Positions 26,904-36,411 of a stretch of 55,772 nt of DNA are shown here, in pieces. This stretch comes from Sandaracinus sp. (GTDB taxonomy: Bacteria; Myxococcota_A; Polyangia; Polyangiales; Houyiibacteriaceae). Positions within the stretch are counted from its first letter, which is position 1. Every line of letters begins with the position of its first letter. The notes below the pieces were generated by a model. The model was given only the letters and a program-made list of their open reading frames with translations. It made no database searches and was not told the origin of the DNA. A program made the position numbers and the translations under genes. The stretch lies in the NCBI GenBank assembly GCA_020633125.1, contig JACKEH010000024.1, positions 1-55,772 of the forward strand, written 5' to 3'.

Positions 26904-28910
26904 TTGCCCGCCACGCCGTATACGACGAGCTCGCAGGACGACGAGGTCACTCTCGCTTTCGGCCATGTGACCCTGGACGGGGTCCCCATCGAGGGGAGTC
27001 CGTCGGGCGAGACACTCCTCGACGACGCCCTCGCGAGAGCCACTCGGCCGCCCGAAGCCGAGGCGGAGCGCTACGTCGGTCGAGGCGTGTTGGGCGAAGG
27101 CGGCATGGGAGAGGTTCGCCTCTACCAAGACCTCCAGATCGGCCGCCAAGTCGCCATGAAGGTGATGCTGCCCGGCCGCGCTTCCGAGCCGAGTGCCCGC
27201 GCACGATTCCTCCGCGAAGCGATCATCCAAGGTCAGCTCGAGCACCCGTCGATCGTGCCCGTGCACGAGATCGGCGAGACCGCCTCCGGCGATCCCTACT
27301 TCACGATGAAGCGGATTCGAGGCGAGACCTTGTCCGACATCGTGGCCGCCTTCCGTCGCGGCGACGCCGAGTCCATCGGGCGCTACCCCGAGCGCCGGCT
27401 GCTCACGGGCTTCGCGCAAGCCTGCCTCGCGGTCGACTTCGCGCACAGCCGCGGCGTCGTGCACCGTGACCTCAAACCCTCGAACGTGATGCTCGGCGAC
27501 TTCGGCGAGGTCTACGTGCTCGATTGGGGTGTCGCCCGCGTGCTCGGCTCGTCCGAAGGCGGGGTGCTCGACTCCGAGCTCATCCCCGCGGTCGGGACGG
27601 CGGTCGGCACGGTGCTCGGAACGCCCGGCTACATCGCCCCCGAGCAGATTCGCAGCAGCGCGGAGGTCGACGGACGCGCGGACGTCTACGCGCTCGGCGC
27701 GATCCTCTTCGAGATCCTCACGCGCAAGGCCCTGCATCGTTTCGACAAGCCGCACGTGATGCTCACGGAGACGCTCGCCGGGACCGATCCCGCCGCGCGC
27801 GCCAAGGCGGTAGGCGCCAAGGTCGATCCCGAGCTGATGAGCCTCATCGTCCAGGCCACCCGCCTCGACCCGGACGAACGATTCCAGACCGCGCGTGAGC
27901 TTCACGACGCGATTCAGCGTTACCTCGACGGCCACCAGCAAGCCGAGCGTCGTCGCCGCATGGCGGCGGTCCACTCGGTCGCCGCCCGCGACGCACAACG
28001 CAAGGCGCGCGAAGGCGGACGCGACGCGAACCAGTGGTACCGCTGGGCGATGCGTGAGGCAGGCCTCGCGCTCGCACTCGACCCGCAGAACCAAGGCGCG
28101 CTCGACGTCATCATGAAGCTGCTCGTGGAGCCTCCGAAGGAGCTCCCGCCGGAAGCACGCAAGGCGCTCGCCCGCCACCGCATGAAGGTCAGCCGTGTCG
28201 GTGCCCGCGCGATCGCGCTCGCCCGCTTCAGCTGGGCGCTCTACGTGCCGCTGCTGATCTGGATGGGCATTCGCAGCCCTGGCTTCGCGGTCTTGCTCTT
28301 CGGTTTCGCGTTCGCGGCCGGCTTCGTGCAGTACTGGGTCGCCTCGCAGACCGACTCGACGCAGCGCATGCGTCGCGTCGCCGCGTTCTTGAACCTGCTC
28401 AGCATCGCGCCGATGACCTTCGCGTTCGGCCCGTTCTGGATGACGCCGCTCATCGTGTTGGCGTCGTTGCCCTCGAGCATCCTCTACCTCGACGGGCTCG
28501 GAAGACGTCTGGCCGGCTTCGCGGCGTCGCTCGCCATCCTCGTGCCCGCGGCGCTCGAATGGTCCGGCGTCCTGCCGCGCTCGTACGTCTTCGAGGACGG
28601 CCGTCTGCAAGTCATCCCGCAGATGATGTCGTTCGAGAGCCCGCTCGCGGTGCAGATCACGTTGGTGGTCCTCTGCCTCGGCGCGGTGTTCACGAGCATT
28701 CGACTCGTGGGCGGCGTGCGCGACCAGCTCGAAGAGACCGAGGAACGGCTTCATCGCCAAGCGTGGCAGCTGCAACAGCTCGTGCCGCAGCCTGGCGACT
28801 ACGAAGGCAGCGTCACCTCGAGCATCCTCGACTTCGACGACGACTTCCTCACGATGCCCGGCGTCGGCGTCACGGGAACGGGCGCCATCGTTCCGCCCCG
28901 TCGGCCCTGA
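26904..28910 (+). CDS. Membrane Ser/Thr protein kinase (PknB-like, DWG type)
   Basis: 668 residues from a TTG (no ATG is available before the domain). The kinase domain runs about 57-330: G-loop GEGGMG at 64-69, Lys86, catalytic HRDLKPSN from 187, and DWG at 207-209 instead of DFG, a variant frequent in myxobacterial kinases. GYIAPEQ and DVYALGAILFEIL follow. A linker helix (350-400) leads to four or more hydrophobic segments between about 420 and 600 (LYVPLLIWMGI, FAVLLFGFAFAAGF and others), then a short acidic tail. It should be an inner-membrane kinase. The stop lies in the first copy of a 14-bp tandem repeat. Confidence 0.88.
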   Translation: MPATPYTTSSQDDEVTLAFGHVTLDGVPIEGSPSGETLLDDALARATRPPEAEAERYVGRGVLGEGGMGEVRLYQDLQIGRQVAMKVMLPGRASEPSARARFLREAIIQGQLEHPSIVPVHEIGETASGDPYFTMKRIRGETLSDIVAAFRRGDAESIGRYPERRLLTGFAQACLAVDFAHSRGVVHRDLKPSNVMLGDFGEVYVLDWGVARVLGSSEGGVLDSELIPAVGTAVGTVLGTPGYIAPEQIRSSAEVDGRADVYALGAILFEILTRKALHRFDKPHVMLTETLAGTDPAARAKAVGAKVDPELMSLIVQATRLDPDERFQTARELHDAIQRYLDGHQQAERRRRMAAVHSVAARDAQRKAREGGRDANQWYRWAMREAGLALALDPQNQGALDVIMKLLVEPPKELPPEARKALARHRMKVSRVGARAIALARFSWALYVPLLIWMGIRSPGFAVLLFGFAFAAGFVQYWVASQTDSTQRMRRVAAFLNLLSIAPMTFAFGPFWMTPLIVLASLPSSILYLDGLGRRLAGFAASLAILVPAALEWSGVLPRSYVFEDGRLQVIPQMMSFESPLAVQITLVVLCLGAVFTSIRLVGGVRDQLEETEERLHRQAWQLQQLVPQPGDYEGSVTSSILDFDDDFLTMPGVGVTGTGAIVPPRRP

Positions 28911-28990
28911 GCTCTCGGTCCCGAGCTCTCGGCCCTGTGCTCTCGGTCCTGAGCTCTCGGAGCTCCCGGTCCTGAGCCCTCGGTCCTGAG
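28905..28990. repeat. Degenerate 14-bp tandem repeat
   Basis: About six copies of CCTGAGCTCTCGGT with small changes, starting inside the kinase stop codon. It fills about half of the 160-bp gap before the convergent gene. Each unit contains GAGCTC and can pair with its neighbours. Confidence 0.7.
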
Positions 28991-29070
28991 CGCCGCGCGC
29001 GAGCTTCACGTCGGCCAGACGCGACACGAGGCTCGCCCCACGCGCCGCGTTCAGCCGTTTCGACGACGCA

Positions 29071-29781
29071 TCAGAGCTGCGCGGCCGAACGCTCGAGCTC
29101 TTGCAGCGTCGCTTCGCAATCGAAGCGCGCCGTCTCCGTCAGTGTCCGCAGTGCCTCCTCCGCGCACCCGACCGGGTCACGCCAGATGTCGCTGCGTTCG
29201 TAACGCACCACGAGGTAGCCCTCTTGTTGGAGCTCGATGTCGCGGTAGCGCTCGTCCCGCTGCCCGCGACGACCCACCGTGCCTTCGCCGAGCAAGATCG
29301 CCATCGTGCGCTCGACCACGACCTCGCGAAGGTCGTCGTCCGCCAGCTTCGCGAAGCCTTGCGTGCGGTACCAAAGTCGAAAGTCGACCACCGTCCGACC
29401 GACCTCGACGAGCGAGGTCAGCTCGAGGTCGGGCTCGAGGTGCTCGCGCCCCGGCACGAACGCGAGATCGCGTGGAAACCATGGTTTGTCGCCGTCGCGC
29501 ACGCAGAACGCCCCGACCTCGCTGACCCGCGCCGCCGCCACGACGAGCGCCGGAAAGAGCGTGCGATGCGCTTCGCTCGGGAGCGCACGAATCGCATGGT
29601 TGAGCTTCGCCGCTTCGGCCGACGCGTGAAGCGTCACCAGATCCCACGCCGCGTCGACCGCACGCGAATCCGCCGGCTCCTCGCCTTCGCGCGCCCAGCG
29701 CCAATCCTCGAGCGCGGGGCTCGGCCGATCTTCGAGCGACGAAGCGAAACGCTCGCTCCAGCTCTGCGGTCGTCGCTTCAC
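29071..29781 (-). CDS. DUF559/VSR-like protein of unknown function
   Basis: 236 residues from a GTG that overlaps the TGA of the SDR gene (GTGA at 29778-29781). The C-terminal half (about 130-225) resembles the DUF559/very-short-patch-repair endonuclease fold: GRTVVDFRLWY, EVVVERTMAIL, then DERYRDIELQQEGYLVVRYERSDI, with conserved order VDF, VVxE and D..RD..L...GY.V.R. One catalytic residue of the PD-(D/E)XK set is unclear, so it may be inactive. The N-terminal half is helical and unknown. Coupling to a sterol-type dehydrogenase is odd and may be chance. Confidence 0.6.
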   Translation of the reverse strand: MKRRPQSWSERFASSLEDRPSPALEDWRWAREGEEPADSRAVDAAWDLVTLHASAEAAKLNHAIRALPSEAHRTLFPALVVAAARVSEVGAFCVRDGDKPWFPRDLAFVPGREHLEPDLELTSLVEVGRTVVDFRLWYRTQGFAKLADDDLREVVVERTMAILLGEGTVGRRGQRDERYRDIELQQEGYLVVRYERSDIWRDPVGCAEEALRTLTETARFDCEATLQELERSAAQL

Positions 29782-31151
29782 GTCGGCTCCTCGCTCGGGC
29801 CTTCCGCCAACGCGGGCTCGTTCGTGCCCCGCAGCTCTCTGTGCAAGAGCCGCAGCGACGGATAACCGAGGAGCAGCGTCTGAATCCCCCACCCCGCCGC
29901 GGTCGGCAGCTTGGCCGCCCGCGCGCGCGAATACGCGTAGAGCCCTTCGCCCACGTGCAGCGCCAGCGCCACCGCCGCGATCGCCTGCACGACGACGCGC
30001 GGGAAGAGCGGAATCACCGAGGTGAAGCTCGCGTAGGCCGACGCGGAGAGCGCGAGGGCGAAGGTCAGCCCCAAGCCGCCGAAGATGGCGATCCACCAGA
30101 GGAGGTGCGGCCGAATCACACGCGGCATCGTCGCCGCCAAGCGTCGCACCCAAGGACGGCATCGCGCCATCCCTTCCGCATGACCGAACTGCGGCTTCCA
30201 CCCGAGGTCGCGCTCCGCCGCCGCGATGGAGAACCAATGGTTCGTCACGAGCTTGTAGAGCTCCATGCGCGTGAGGAAGGGGTGAATGCCGAGGAACGAG
30301 AGCCACTCCGCGCACTCGGCAGCGAGACGCACCGGCCACACCGGCATCGACGCCTTCGGCGGCTTGTACCCGAGCTCGATCGCGGTCGGCGCGAAGAAGT
30401 CGAAGTAGCTCATCGGCTCGCCGTCGCTGAGGAAGTACGCGCGGCCGTTGGCCTTGCCCTCGGGACCGAGCGCGAGCGCGCCGCGCACGTGTGCGTCGAC
30501 GAGATCGTCGATGAAGACGTTGTCCGCGATGGTCTTGCCGCCTCCGACGCGTACGACGAAGAGCCCACGCAGGATTTCCCGCACCGCGCGAGGAAAATGC
30601 GTCGGCTCCTCGGGGCCGTAGATGCCTCCCGGCCGCAACGCGCAGGTGTGAAAGCCCTCGGCATCGGCAGCGAGGACGAGCTTCTCCGCCTCGGCTTTGG
30701 TGATCGTGTAGAGGTCGAGCGGCGGAATCGTCGCGTAGGGCACGGACTCGTCGGCGCCCTCGTAGGGCCGGTCGACGACGACGTTCACCGAGCTCGTGAG
30801 CACCATGCGCGTCGCCCCGGCGGCCCGCGACGCCTCCATCACGCGCCGCACGCCGCCGACGTTCACGTCGTGCACGAAGGCTTTGTCCTTCGCGGGCGCA
30901 CGCGAGCGCGTGTCGATGATCGCCGCGCAGTGGAAGACCGTGTCGATGCCCTCGCAGGCCGCGCGCACGGCGTCGTCGTCACGCACGTCCGCTTCGCGAA
31001 CGTCGACCCCTTCGGGCATCGCGACGGGGAAACGTCGGTCGAAAGCGCGCACCTCGAGCCCAGCGTCGACGAGCCGCCGCACGAGGTTGCGTCCGAGATA
31101 ACCGCCCGCCCCGGTGACGAGACAGCGGCCGAGAGGCGAAAGATCCAACAT
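29778..31151 (-). CDS. NAD(P)-dependent SDR of the 3-beta-hydroxysteroid dehydrogenase type, membrane-tailed
   Basis: 457 residues. The Rossmann motif GAGGYLG is at 14-20; ADVRDDDAV and FHCAAIIDTRS follow; the active-site Ser-Tyr-Lys set is present (VLTSSVNVVV and LYTITKAEAEKL). RPGGIYGPEEPTHFPRAVREI is typical of the 3-beta-HSD/NSDHL group, which oxidise sterol-like or long-chain substrates. After about 360 come four hydrophobic segments, as in membrane-bound SDR42E-like members. Sterol production is known in some myxobacteria, so sterol C4 demethylation is one option; a lipid or polyprenyl substrate is another. Its stop overlaps the start of the DUF559-like gene. Confidence 0.82.
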   Translation of the reverse strand: MLDLSPLGRCLVTGAGGYLGRNLVRRLVDAGLEVRAFDRRFPVAMPEGVDVREADVRDDDAVRAACEGIDTVFHCAAIIDTRSRAPAKDKAFVHDVNVGGVRRVMEASRAAGATRMVLTSSVNVVVDRPYEGADESVPYATIPPLDLYTITKAEAEKLVLAADAEGFHTCALRPGGIYGPEEPTHFPRAVREILRGLFVVRVGGGKTIADNVFIDDLVDAHVRGALALGPEGKANGRAYFLSDGEPMSYFDFFAPTAIELGYKPPKASMPVWPVRLAAECAEWLSFLGIHPFLTRMELYKLVTNHWFSIAAAERDLGWKPQFGHAEGMARCRPWVRRLAATMPRVIRPHLLWWIAIFGGLGLTFALALSASAYASFTSVIPLFPRVVVQAIAAVALALHVGEGLYAYSRARAAKLPTAAGWGIQTLLLGYPSLRLLHRELRGTNEPALAEGPSEEPT

Positions 31152-31364
31152 CGAGTGAAACGCGTTGTAGCAGAACCCGCGCGACGCGCGGCCGAGGCCG
31201 AGCCCTACACGCCACCGAGGCCTCACACGCGCAGGCGGGAAGCCGAGGCCGAGACACCTGCACGAGGCCGATGGCCGAGATCCGTGCACGTCATCGACGT
31301 GCTCGCCGCTCCCGACTGCACACCGCTGGACGTCAGCGGCCCGTTCGGGGGACCCTAGCGCCCG

Positions 31365-32365
31365 ATGAATCTCGAGGAAGTCGATCGAGAGCTGGAGGCG
31401 CTCGGGCCTGCCCCGAAGGGTTGCCGATCGAACGCGTCGCCGACCTCGACGCCGTCGACGGTCTTCTCGCGTCGCTGGCCGAGGGATCGGCCACGGCGTC
31501 GGCCCCGCGACCCGCGAAGCCCGCACCCGCTCCGAGGGTTCCGGCCAAACCCGTCGCGGCCGCGCCCAAGCTACCGACCCCGAAACCTCCCGCGCCGACG
31601 TCCGCGAAACCCGCCGCGCCGAAGCTGCCGACCCCGAAGCCTCCTGCCCGCCGCCGCGGCGCCGCCCTCGGCCGAGGTCACCCGCCAGGTCGTGGCGTCC
31701 GAGCCTCCGCCGAGCATCTCCAGCTCGGGCAGCCTCTCCGCGGACGATCTCTTCGCCGATCTCGCCGACGACGACGCCGCCTCCGCGAGCGAAGCGCCGA
31801 GCGAAGCGACGAGCGAAACGACCGCCCCGGAGGAGGCCGCGGCCGCCACGGGAACTCCCTTGGCGGATCTGTTCTCCGACCTCGACGAAGAGGTCGCGGA
31901 CGTCGGAAACCTCTTCGAAGAAGAGGCCCCTTCGGAAGACCGCCTCTCGCTCGACTTCGGCGAGCTCGACGACGGCGACTCCGAGGTCGAGAACACGTCG
32001 CTCTTCTCCGCGGCGGACGTCGCCGCGATTCGTCGCGCGTCCTCGGCGCCCCCCAAGCCTGCCTCGCCGCCCCCGCCATGGCCGCGCCTCCCGCGCCGCC
32101 TTCGGTCGTGCCCCCGAAGAAGCCGACCGCGCCGCCTCCGCCTCCGCCTGCCGTGGCGTCGCCGATCGAAGAGCTGGTTCTCGACGACGACTTCGAGCTG
32201 CTCATCGACGACGAAGAAGAGAGCGTCGAGTCGACCTTCGTGGGCGACGCCGACGAGCTCGAGCTCGCGGAGCTTCGTGCGTCGAATCCTTCCGAGGAGC
32301 CGAGCGACGACGACGAGCCAGACCCGGACGGCAAGAAGGGTTTCTTCAAGAAGCTCTTCGGCTGA
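31365..32365 (+). CDS. Acidic, Pro-rich protein with KKGFFKKLFG tail (three frameshifts)
   Basis: The reading frame changes three times, near 31427 (base lost in a G run), 31650 (base gained in a C run) and 32078 (base lost), which restores one product of about 333 residues: MNLEEVDRELEALGPAPKG, GLPIERVADLDAVDGLLASL, a Pro/Ala/Lys repeat region (KLPTPKPPAP), then acidic blocks such as SADDLFADLADDD, LADLFSDLDEEV and DDDFELLIDDEEE, ending DGKKGFFKKLFG. Strong codon bias continues in the proper frame on each side of every break, so sequencing indels are more likely than decay. No enzyme domain is seen. The basic-aromatic tail looks like a membrane or partner docking peptide. Confidence 0.68.
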
Positions 32366-32410
32366 GCACGCGACGAAGCCACGAGCCAGCCGACGTGCTG
32401 GCTCGTTCTC

Positions 32411-32515
32411 GTTCCGTCGCCCGAAACGACGAACACGTGCGGGCTCGTTCCGTCGCCCGAAACGACGAACACGTGCGTGTTCGTTTCGTCGCCAGAAACG
32501 ACGAACGCGAGCCAA
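32411..32515. repeat. 36-bp direct repeats, about 2.9 copies
   Basis: The unit starts GTTCCGTCGCCCGAAACGACG and continues GAACACGTGCGGGCTC. Copies are at 32411 and 32447 (three differences) and a diverged one at 32483. There are no spacers, so not CRISPR. It lies between the acidic-protein gene and the barrel gene. Confidence 0.7.
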
Positions 32516-32555
32516 CCGGCGGAACGAGCTCGTCGTTACGCTGCCCCGAAACGAC

Positions 32556-32585
32556 GAAGCCCCGCTCCCGAAGGAGCAGGGCCTC
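32556..32585 (-). terminator. Terminator after the barrel gene
   Basis: Minus strand: GCCCTGCTCC, TTCG loop, GGAGCGGGGC, then TTCGTCGTTTC. A stable UUCG-type hairpin 23 bp after the stop. Confidence 0.6.
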
Positions 32586-32607
32586 GTCCACCCGAGGACG
32601 CGAACGC

Positions 32608-33504
32608 TCAGAAGTAGAAGTGCGCGCCCAACGTGCCGACCGCGCCGACGCTCGTGTCGGAGGTGTTGCCGGTGTCGGGGTCGTAGAACTCGGGCACGCC
32701 GTCGTCGTCGCTCACGCGGGTGCGGAGGAACGCGCGGAGGTCGGTGCTGAGCGCGAAGCGCGGGGCGATGCGCCACTCGACGCCGAGACCAGCCTGGCCA
32801 CCGAAGTACGCCATGTCGCGCTCCATCTCGCGCCCGTAGCCCTCGTGGAAGCCTTCGGTGTGCGCGTAGGAGATGCCGAAGCCGGCGAGCACGTAGGCCT
32901 GGACGCGGCTCGCACGCGGCAGGAAGAACATCGCGTCGAAGGTCACGGGGACCTCACCGCGGTTCATGCCGTTGTAGTCCGTGCCGCCGTAGCCACCGAC
33001 GCCGAGCTCGATGGCGAAGATGCGGCTGGGGCGGAAGCGAAGGCCGAGCTGCACGCCGCCCATGCGGACCTGGTCGTTGATCATGGTGCCGAGACGGGCG
33101 CTCAGGCCGACCTTCCGGTTCGTCCAGGGCGCGACCTGAAGGCGGTAGCGCGCGGGCTGCTGCTCGATGACGACGACCGTCTCTTGCGGCTGCGGCTGCG
33201 GCGCCGGCGCGACGACGACCTGCGCGGGGGGCGGCGCGGGCGGCGCGGGCTGGACGACGATCACGCGGCCACGCGGCTGGGGCGGAGCAGGCGCCACGAT
33301 CACCGGGGGCGGCGGAGGCGGCTGCGGGGCGGGGGAGACGACGACGACGGCGGGGCGGCGACGGCGACGTCCGATCTGGACGGAGCCGGAGACCTCCACC
33401 GAGGCGCAAAAGGCAGCGTCGCCATCGCATTGGGCGCTCGCTTGGGGCAGCGCGGGGATCGCGAAGGCGGCGGCGAGGGTGGCAGCAGCGAGTGCTCGGT
33501 TCAT
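32608..33504 (-). CDS. Outer-membrane beta-barrel protein with Pro-rich linker
   Basis: 298 residues. The signal peptide MNRALAAATLAAAFAIPALPQASAQ is followed by a short Cys pair (CDGDAAFC), an Arg run, and a Pro/Val-rich linker (about 50-120, repeats like PPPPPPVIVAPAPPQPRG) that could span peptidoglycan. The rest alternates strands with turns (LSARLGTM, VQLGLRFRPSRIFAIELGVGGYGG, FGGQAGLGVEWRIAPRFAL) and ends GTLGAHFYF, with the terminal Phe assembly signal of an 8-strand OmpA-like or OMP_b-brl barrel. GAGGAA precedes the ATG by about 6 bases. The function is structural or unknown. Confidence 0.8.
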   Translation of the reverse strand: MNRALAAATLAAAFAIPALPQASAQCDGDAAFCASVEVSGSVQIGRRRRRPAVVVVSPAPQPPPPPPVIVAPAPPQPRGRVIVVQPAPPAPPPAQVVVAPAPQPQPQETVVVIEQQPARYRLQVAPWTNRKVGLSARLGTMINDQVRMGGVQLGLRFRPSRIFAIELGVGGYGGTDYNGMNRGEVPVTFDAMFFLPRASRVQAYVLAGFGISYAHTEGFHEGYGREMERDMAYFGGQAGLGVEWRIAPRFALSTDLRAFLRTRVSDDDGVPEFYDPDTGNTSDTSVGAVGTLGAHFYF

Positions 33505-33778
33505 CGGATTCCTCGTGGCGTCGGGTGAGCGCGATTGCGCTGGCCCGACCGCTTCAGCAAGACAGGTGCCAGCCTGAGAAGCCCTGAAATCATCGCAGAT
33601 CCGGAGGCCGAGGTGGAAAACTGCGTGAACGGATCGTGCCGACACGCGCGATCCGAGGGGGCGATCCGTGAAGCCGCGTTCACGTGCGCTCGCGGAGGGC
33701 CCCGAGCGCCGGGGCGGTGCTCCCTTTCGCCTGCGACGAGCTCGCGACATGCGCACCACCCGCAAGCAGGGGCGCGTT

Positions 33779-33784
33779 TACCCT
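33779..33784 (+). promoter_or_regulatory. -10 box of the ceramidase-like gene (leaderless type)
   Basis: TACCCT, 6 bases (CCCCGC), then ATG. Confidence 0.55.
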
Positions 33785-33790
33785 CCCCGC

Positions 33791-36387
33791 ATGCGCTCGC
33801 GTTGGCTCGTCTTGCTTTCGCTCGGCCTGGGGGCCGGGCTCGGTTGTGGTGACGACGACGGCGTCGTCGAGGTCGATTCCGGGCCCGAGGACGCCGGGGA
33901 GCCGGAGGTCGACGCCGCGCTTCCGCCGGAGCCGGTCTCGACCGCGCATTGCACCTACGAGGACCCTCCCCTTCGACCGCGCGAAGCGGCGGGGTCGTGG
34001 AGTCGGGCACGCTGCGGGCAGGCGCCGCCGAAGGACGGTTGAGCCCGCCGGTCGGCACCGCGCTCGGCGCGTACACGGGTCGCGCCGACTTCCTCGGCGA
34101 GAGCTCGAGCCCCGACCGTCGCTTCGACGAGCTCTCCGGCGCCTTCGTGCCTTCGTACGGCATCGAGACTCGTCAGCGCGGCAAGGTGCTCGCGCTCGAA
34201 GCGGGCGGCGAGACGGTGCTGATCGTCAAAGCCGACCTCGCGCTCGCGGACGAAGCGATCACCCACGAGGTCGCGCGTCGCGTCGGGCAGATGCGCGGGC
34301 TCGACCTCGCCGGCAAGGTCGTGCTCAGCACGAGCCACAGCCACTCGCAGTTCGCGCAATACACGACCAACTCGATCCTCTGGGTCGGCCTCGGGCGGCA
34401 ACGCGCGATCGTCTTCGAGCGCATCGTGAACGACCTCGTCGCCGTCGCGCTCGACGCGCTCGACGACCTGCGCCCCGCGCGCCTCGGCATCGCGCACGAC
34501 CCGAACTTCGATCCCGAGGATCGCGTGACGCGCGACCGCCGTCCGCAGAACGACGCGCTGCAAGGCGGCCCTCGCGACGACCACGACCTCTTCGTCGTGC
34601 GTGTCGACGACGCGGAGAGTGGCACGCCGATCGCGGTGCTCCCCGTCTTCGGCATGCACGGCACCGTCCTCGACGCGGACAACCTGCTCGCCTCGACCGA
34701 TTCGACGGGAGGCATCGAGCGCGTGCTCGAAGAGCGCTTCGACGAGCGCGTGGTGGTCATGCATCTGCAAGGCGCGGGCGGCGACGTCTCGCCCGCAGGC
34801 ACCGGCGGCATCGCGTGTCCGTCGCGGCCTTGTTACGACTTCGCGCGGGTCGAGAGCGTGGGTCGGCTCGCGGTCGACGCGATCCTCACCGCGTGGATGG
34901 ACGCGGGGGACAACCTCCAGAGCGAGCTGTCGATGGAGATGGTCACGCGCCACGTCGCGCTCGGCCCCGATTGGAACAACTTCGTCGTTCGCGACGGCGC
35001 GCTTCGCTACGCGCCGATGGACGGGACGACCTTCGCGGACAACGTGGTCTACGACGAGGACGGCCAGATCGCTTCGCCGATCGACGAGTTCAACGCGCCC
35101 TACGGCGCGGCGCTCTGCGGCGAGGACGGCAACGCGCTCTTCCCGCGCAGCCAAATCGCCGGCACGTGGAACCAAGACCACGCGTACGCGAGCTGCTCAC
35201 GCGTCGAATCGGCCGCGGACATTCTCGGCGAGCTCATCGTCTTGCCGTTCGAGCCGATGCCTTCGTGTGCGACCACACGCACGGTCGTGAGCGCGCTGCG
35301 TCTCGGGCTCGGCGAGGAGGACTTCGTGTTCGTCGCGCTTCCGGGCGAGGTGAACACGACGATCGCCGACCTGGTGCGCGCGGGCTCGCCGCTGCCCTAC
35401 GGGCAGACCGTGGTGCTCGGCTACGCGCAGGGGCACGTCGGCTACCTGCTGACGGTCGAGGATTGGCTCGCGAAGGGTTACGAGCCGAGCATCAACGTGT
35501 GGGGTCCGCTCGAAGGCGAGCGCATCGCCGAGCAAGCGCTCGAGGTCGCGCGTCTCGCGGTGACGGATGAACGAGAAGACGGCGAGGTCGGCGGCTCGGA
35601 TCGCTACGTGCCGCGCGAGCTCGACGACTCCGACGTGCCTTCGCCCGACCCGGCGCCGATGGCGGGCACGGTGGAAGAGGTCGTCTACGACCGGCTCTAC
35701 GTGCGTGGACAACGCCTCGAGAGCAACGAGCCGGAGGCGACGATTCCGCGTCTCGGCTCCGCGATCTTCGCGTGGATGGGCGAGTCGCCGCGCGCGGGCA
35801 CGCCGACGATCACGATCGAGCGCGGAGGTCTCCGAAGACACCTGGGAGACGCTTCGGCGCCGCAGCGGGCGCCCGGTCGAGGACCAGGATTTCCTGCTCT
35901 ACCACACGCCCGATCCGCTGATTCCTTCCACGCCGCTGCAGGAACGCACGCACCGCTGGGCGGTGGAGTGGCAGCTCGTGACGCCGCTCGGACCGAAGGG
36001 CTCGACACGCTCGGCGACCGCGTCGGCTTGGCGACCGGTCGCTACCGCTTCCACGTCGTGGGGACGGGCTACGAGATCACGAGCCGCCCCTTCGAGGTGG
36101 CGCCGACGACGATGGAGCTCGAAGCCGCGATCGCGGGCGGGCGGCTCACCGGTCGCGCGCGCTTTCACGCGCCGCAGGGGTGGCGTCTGCTGCACCTGAC
36201 GCTGCGCTCGAACGAGCCGGTGCCCGCGACGGGTGACGTGACGTTGCGGGTGACGACCGGCGAGGGCGACGTCGAGGTGATGGCGACGCTCGACGCGGAC
36301 GGTCGCTTCGACGTCGAGGTGCCCGCGGGGGCGACCGCGGTTCGGGTGATCGATCGCTTTGGGAACCTCGGTGACGTGACCTTCTGA
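33791..36387 (+). CDS. Neutral/alkaline ceramidase-like lipoprotein (three frameshifts)
   Basis: A lipoprotein signal (MRSRWLVLLSLGLGAGLGCGDDD, Cys at 19) and an acidic linker lead, across a frameshift near 33985, into a large domain beginning AGAAEGRLSPPVGTALGAYTGRAD. KVLALEAGGETVLIVKADLALAD, VLSTSHSHSQFAQYT (zinc-type His pair), HLQGAGGDVSPAG and FVFVALPGEVNTTI follow, all in the order of the neutral ceramidase N-terminal domain. Two more breaks near 35826 and 35999 cancel each other; reading through restores EVSEDTWETLRRRSG and DFLLYHTPDPLI before a beta-sandwich C-terminus (YRFHVVGTGYEI). The total is about 865 residues. It probably hydrolyses an amide-linked lipid at the cell surface; the substrate is inferred. 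Confidence 0.68.
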
Positions 36388-36411
36388 GCACGTGCGGTCT
36401 GTCGGGCTCGG

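Noticed and set aside
32411..32515. CRISPR-like repeats
   Set aside because: Units adjoin without spacers, vary between copies and there are no cas genes.
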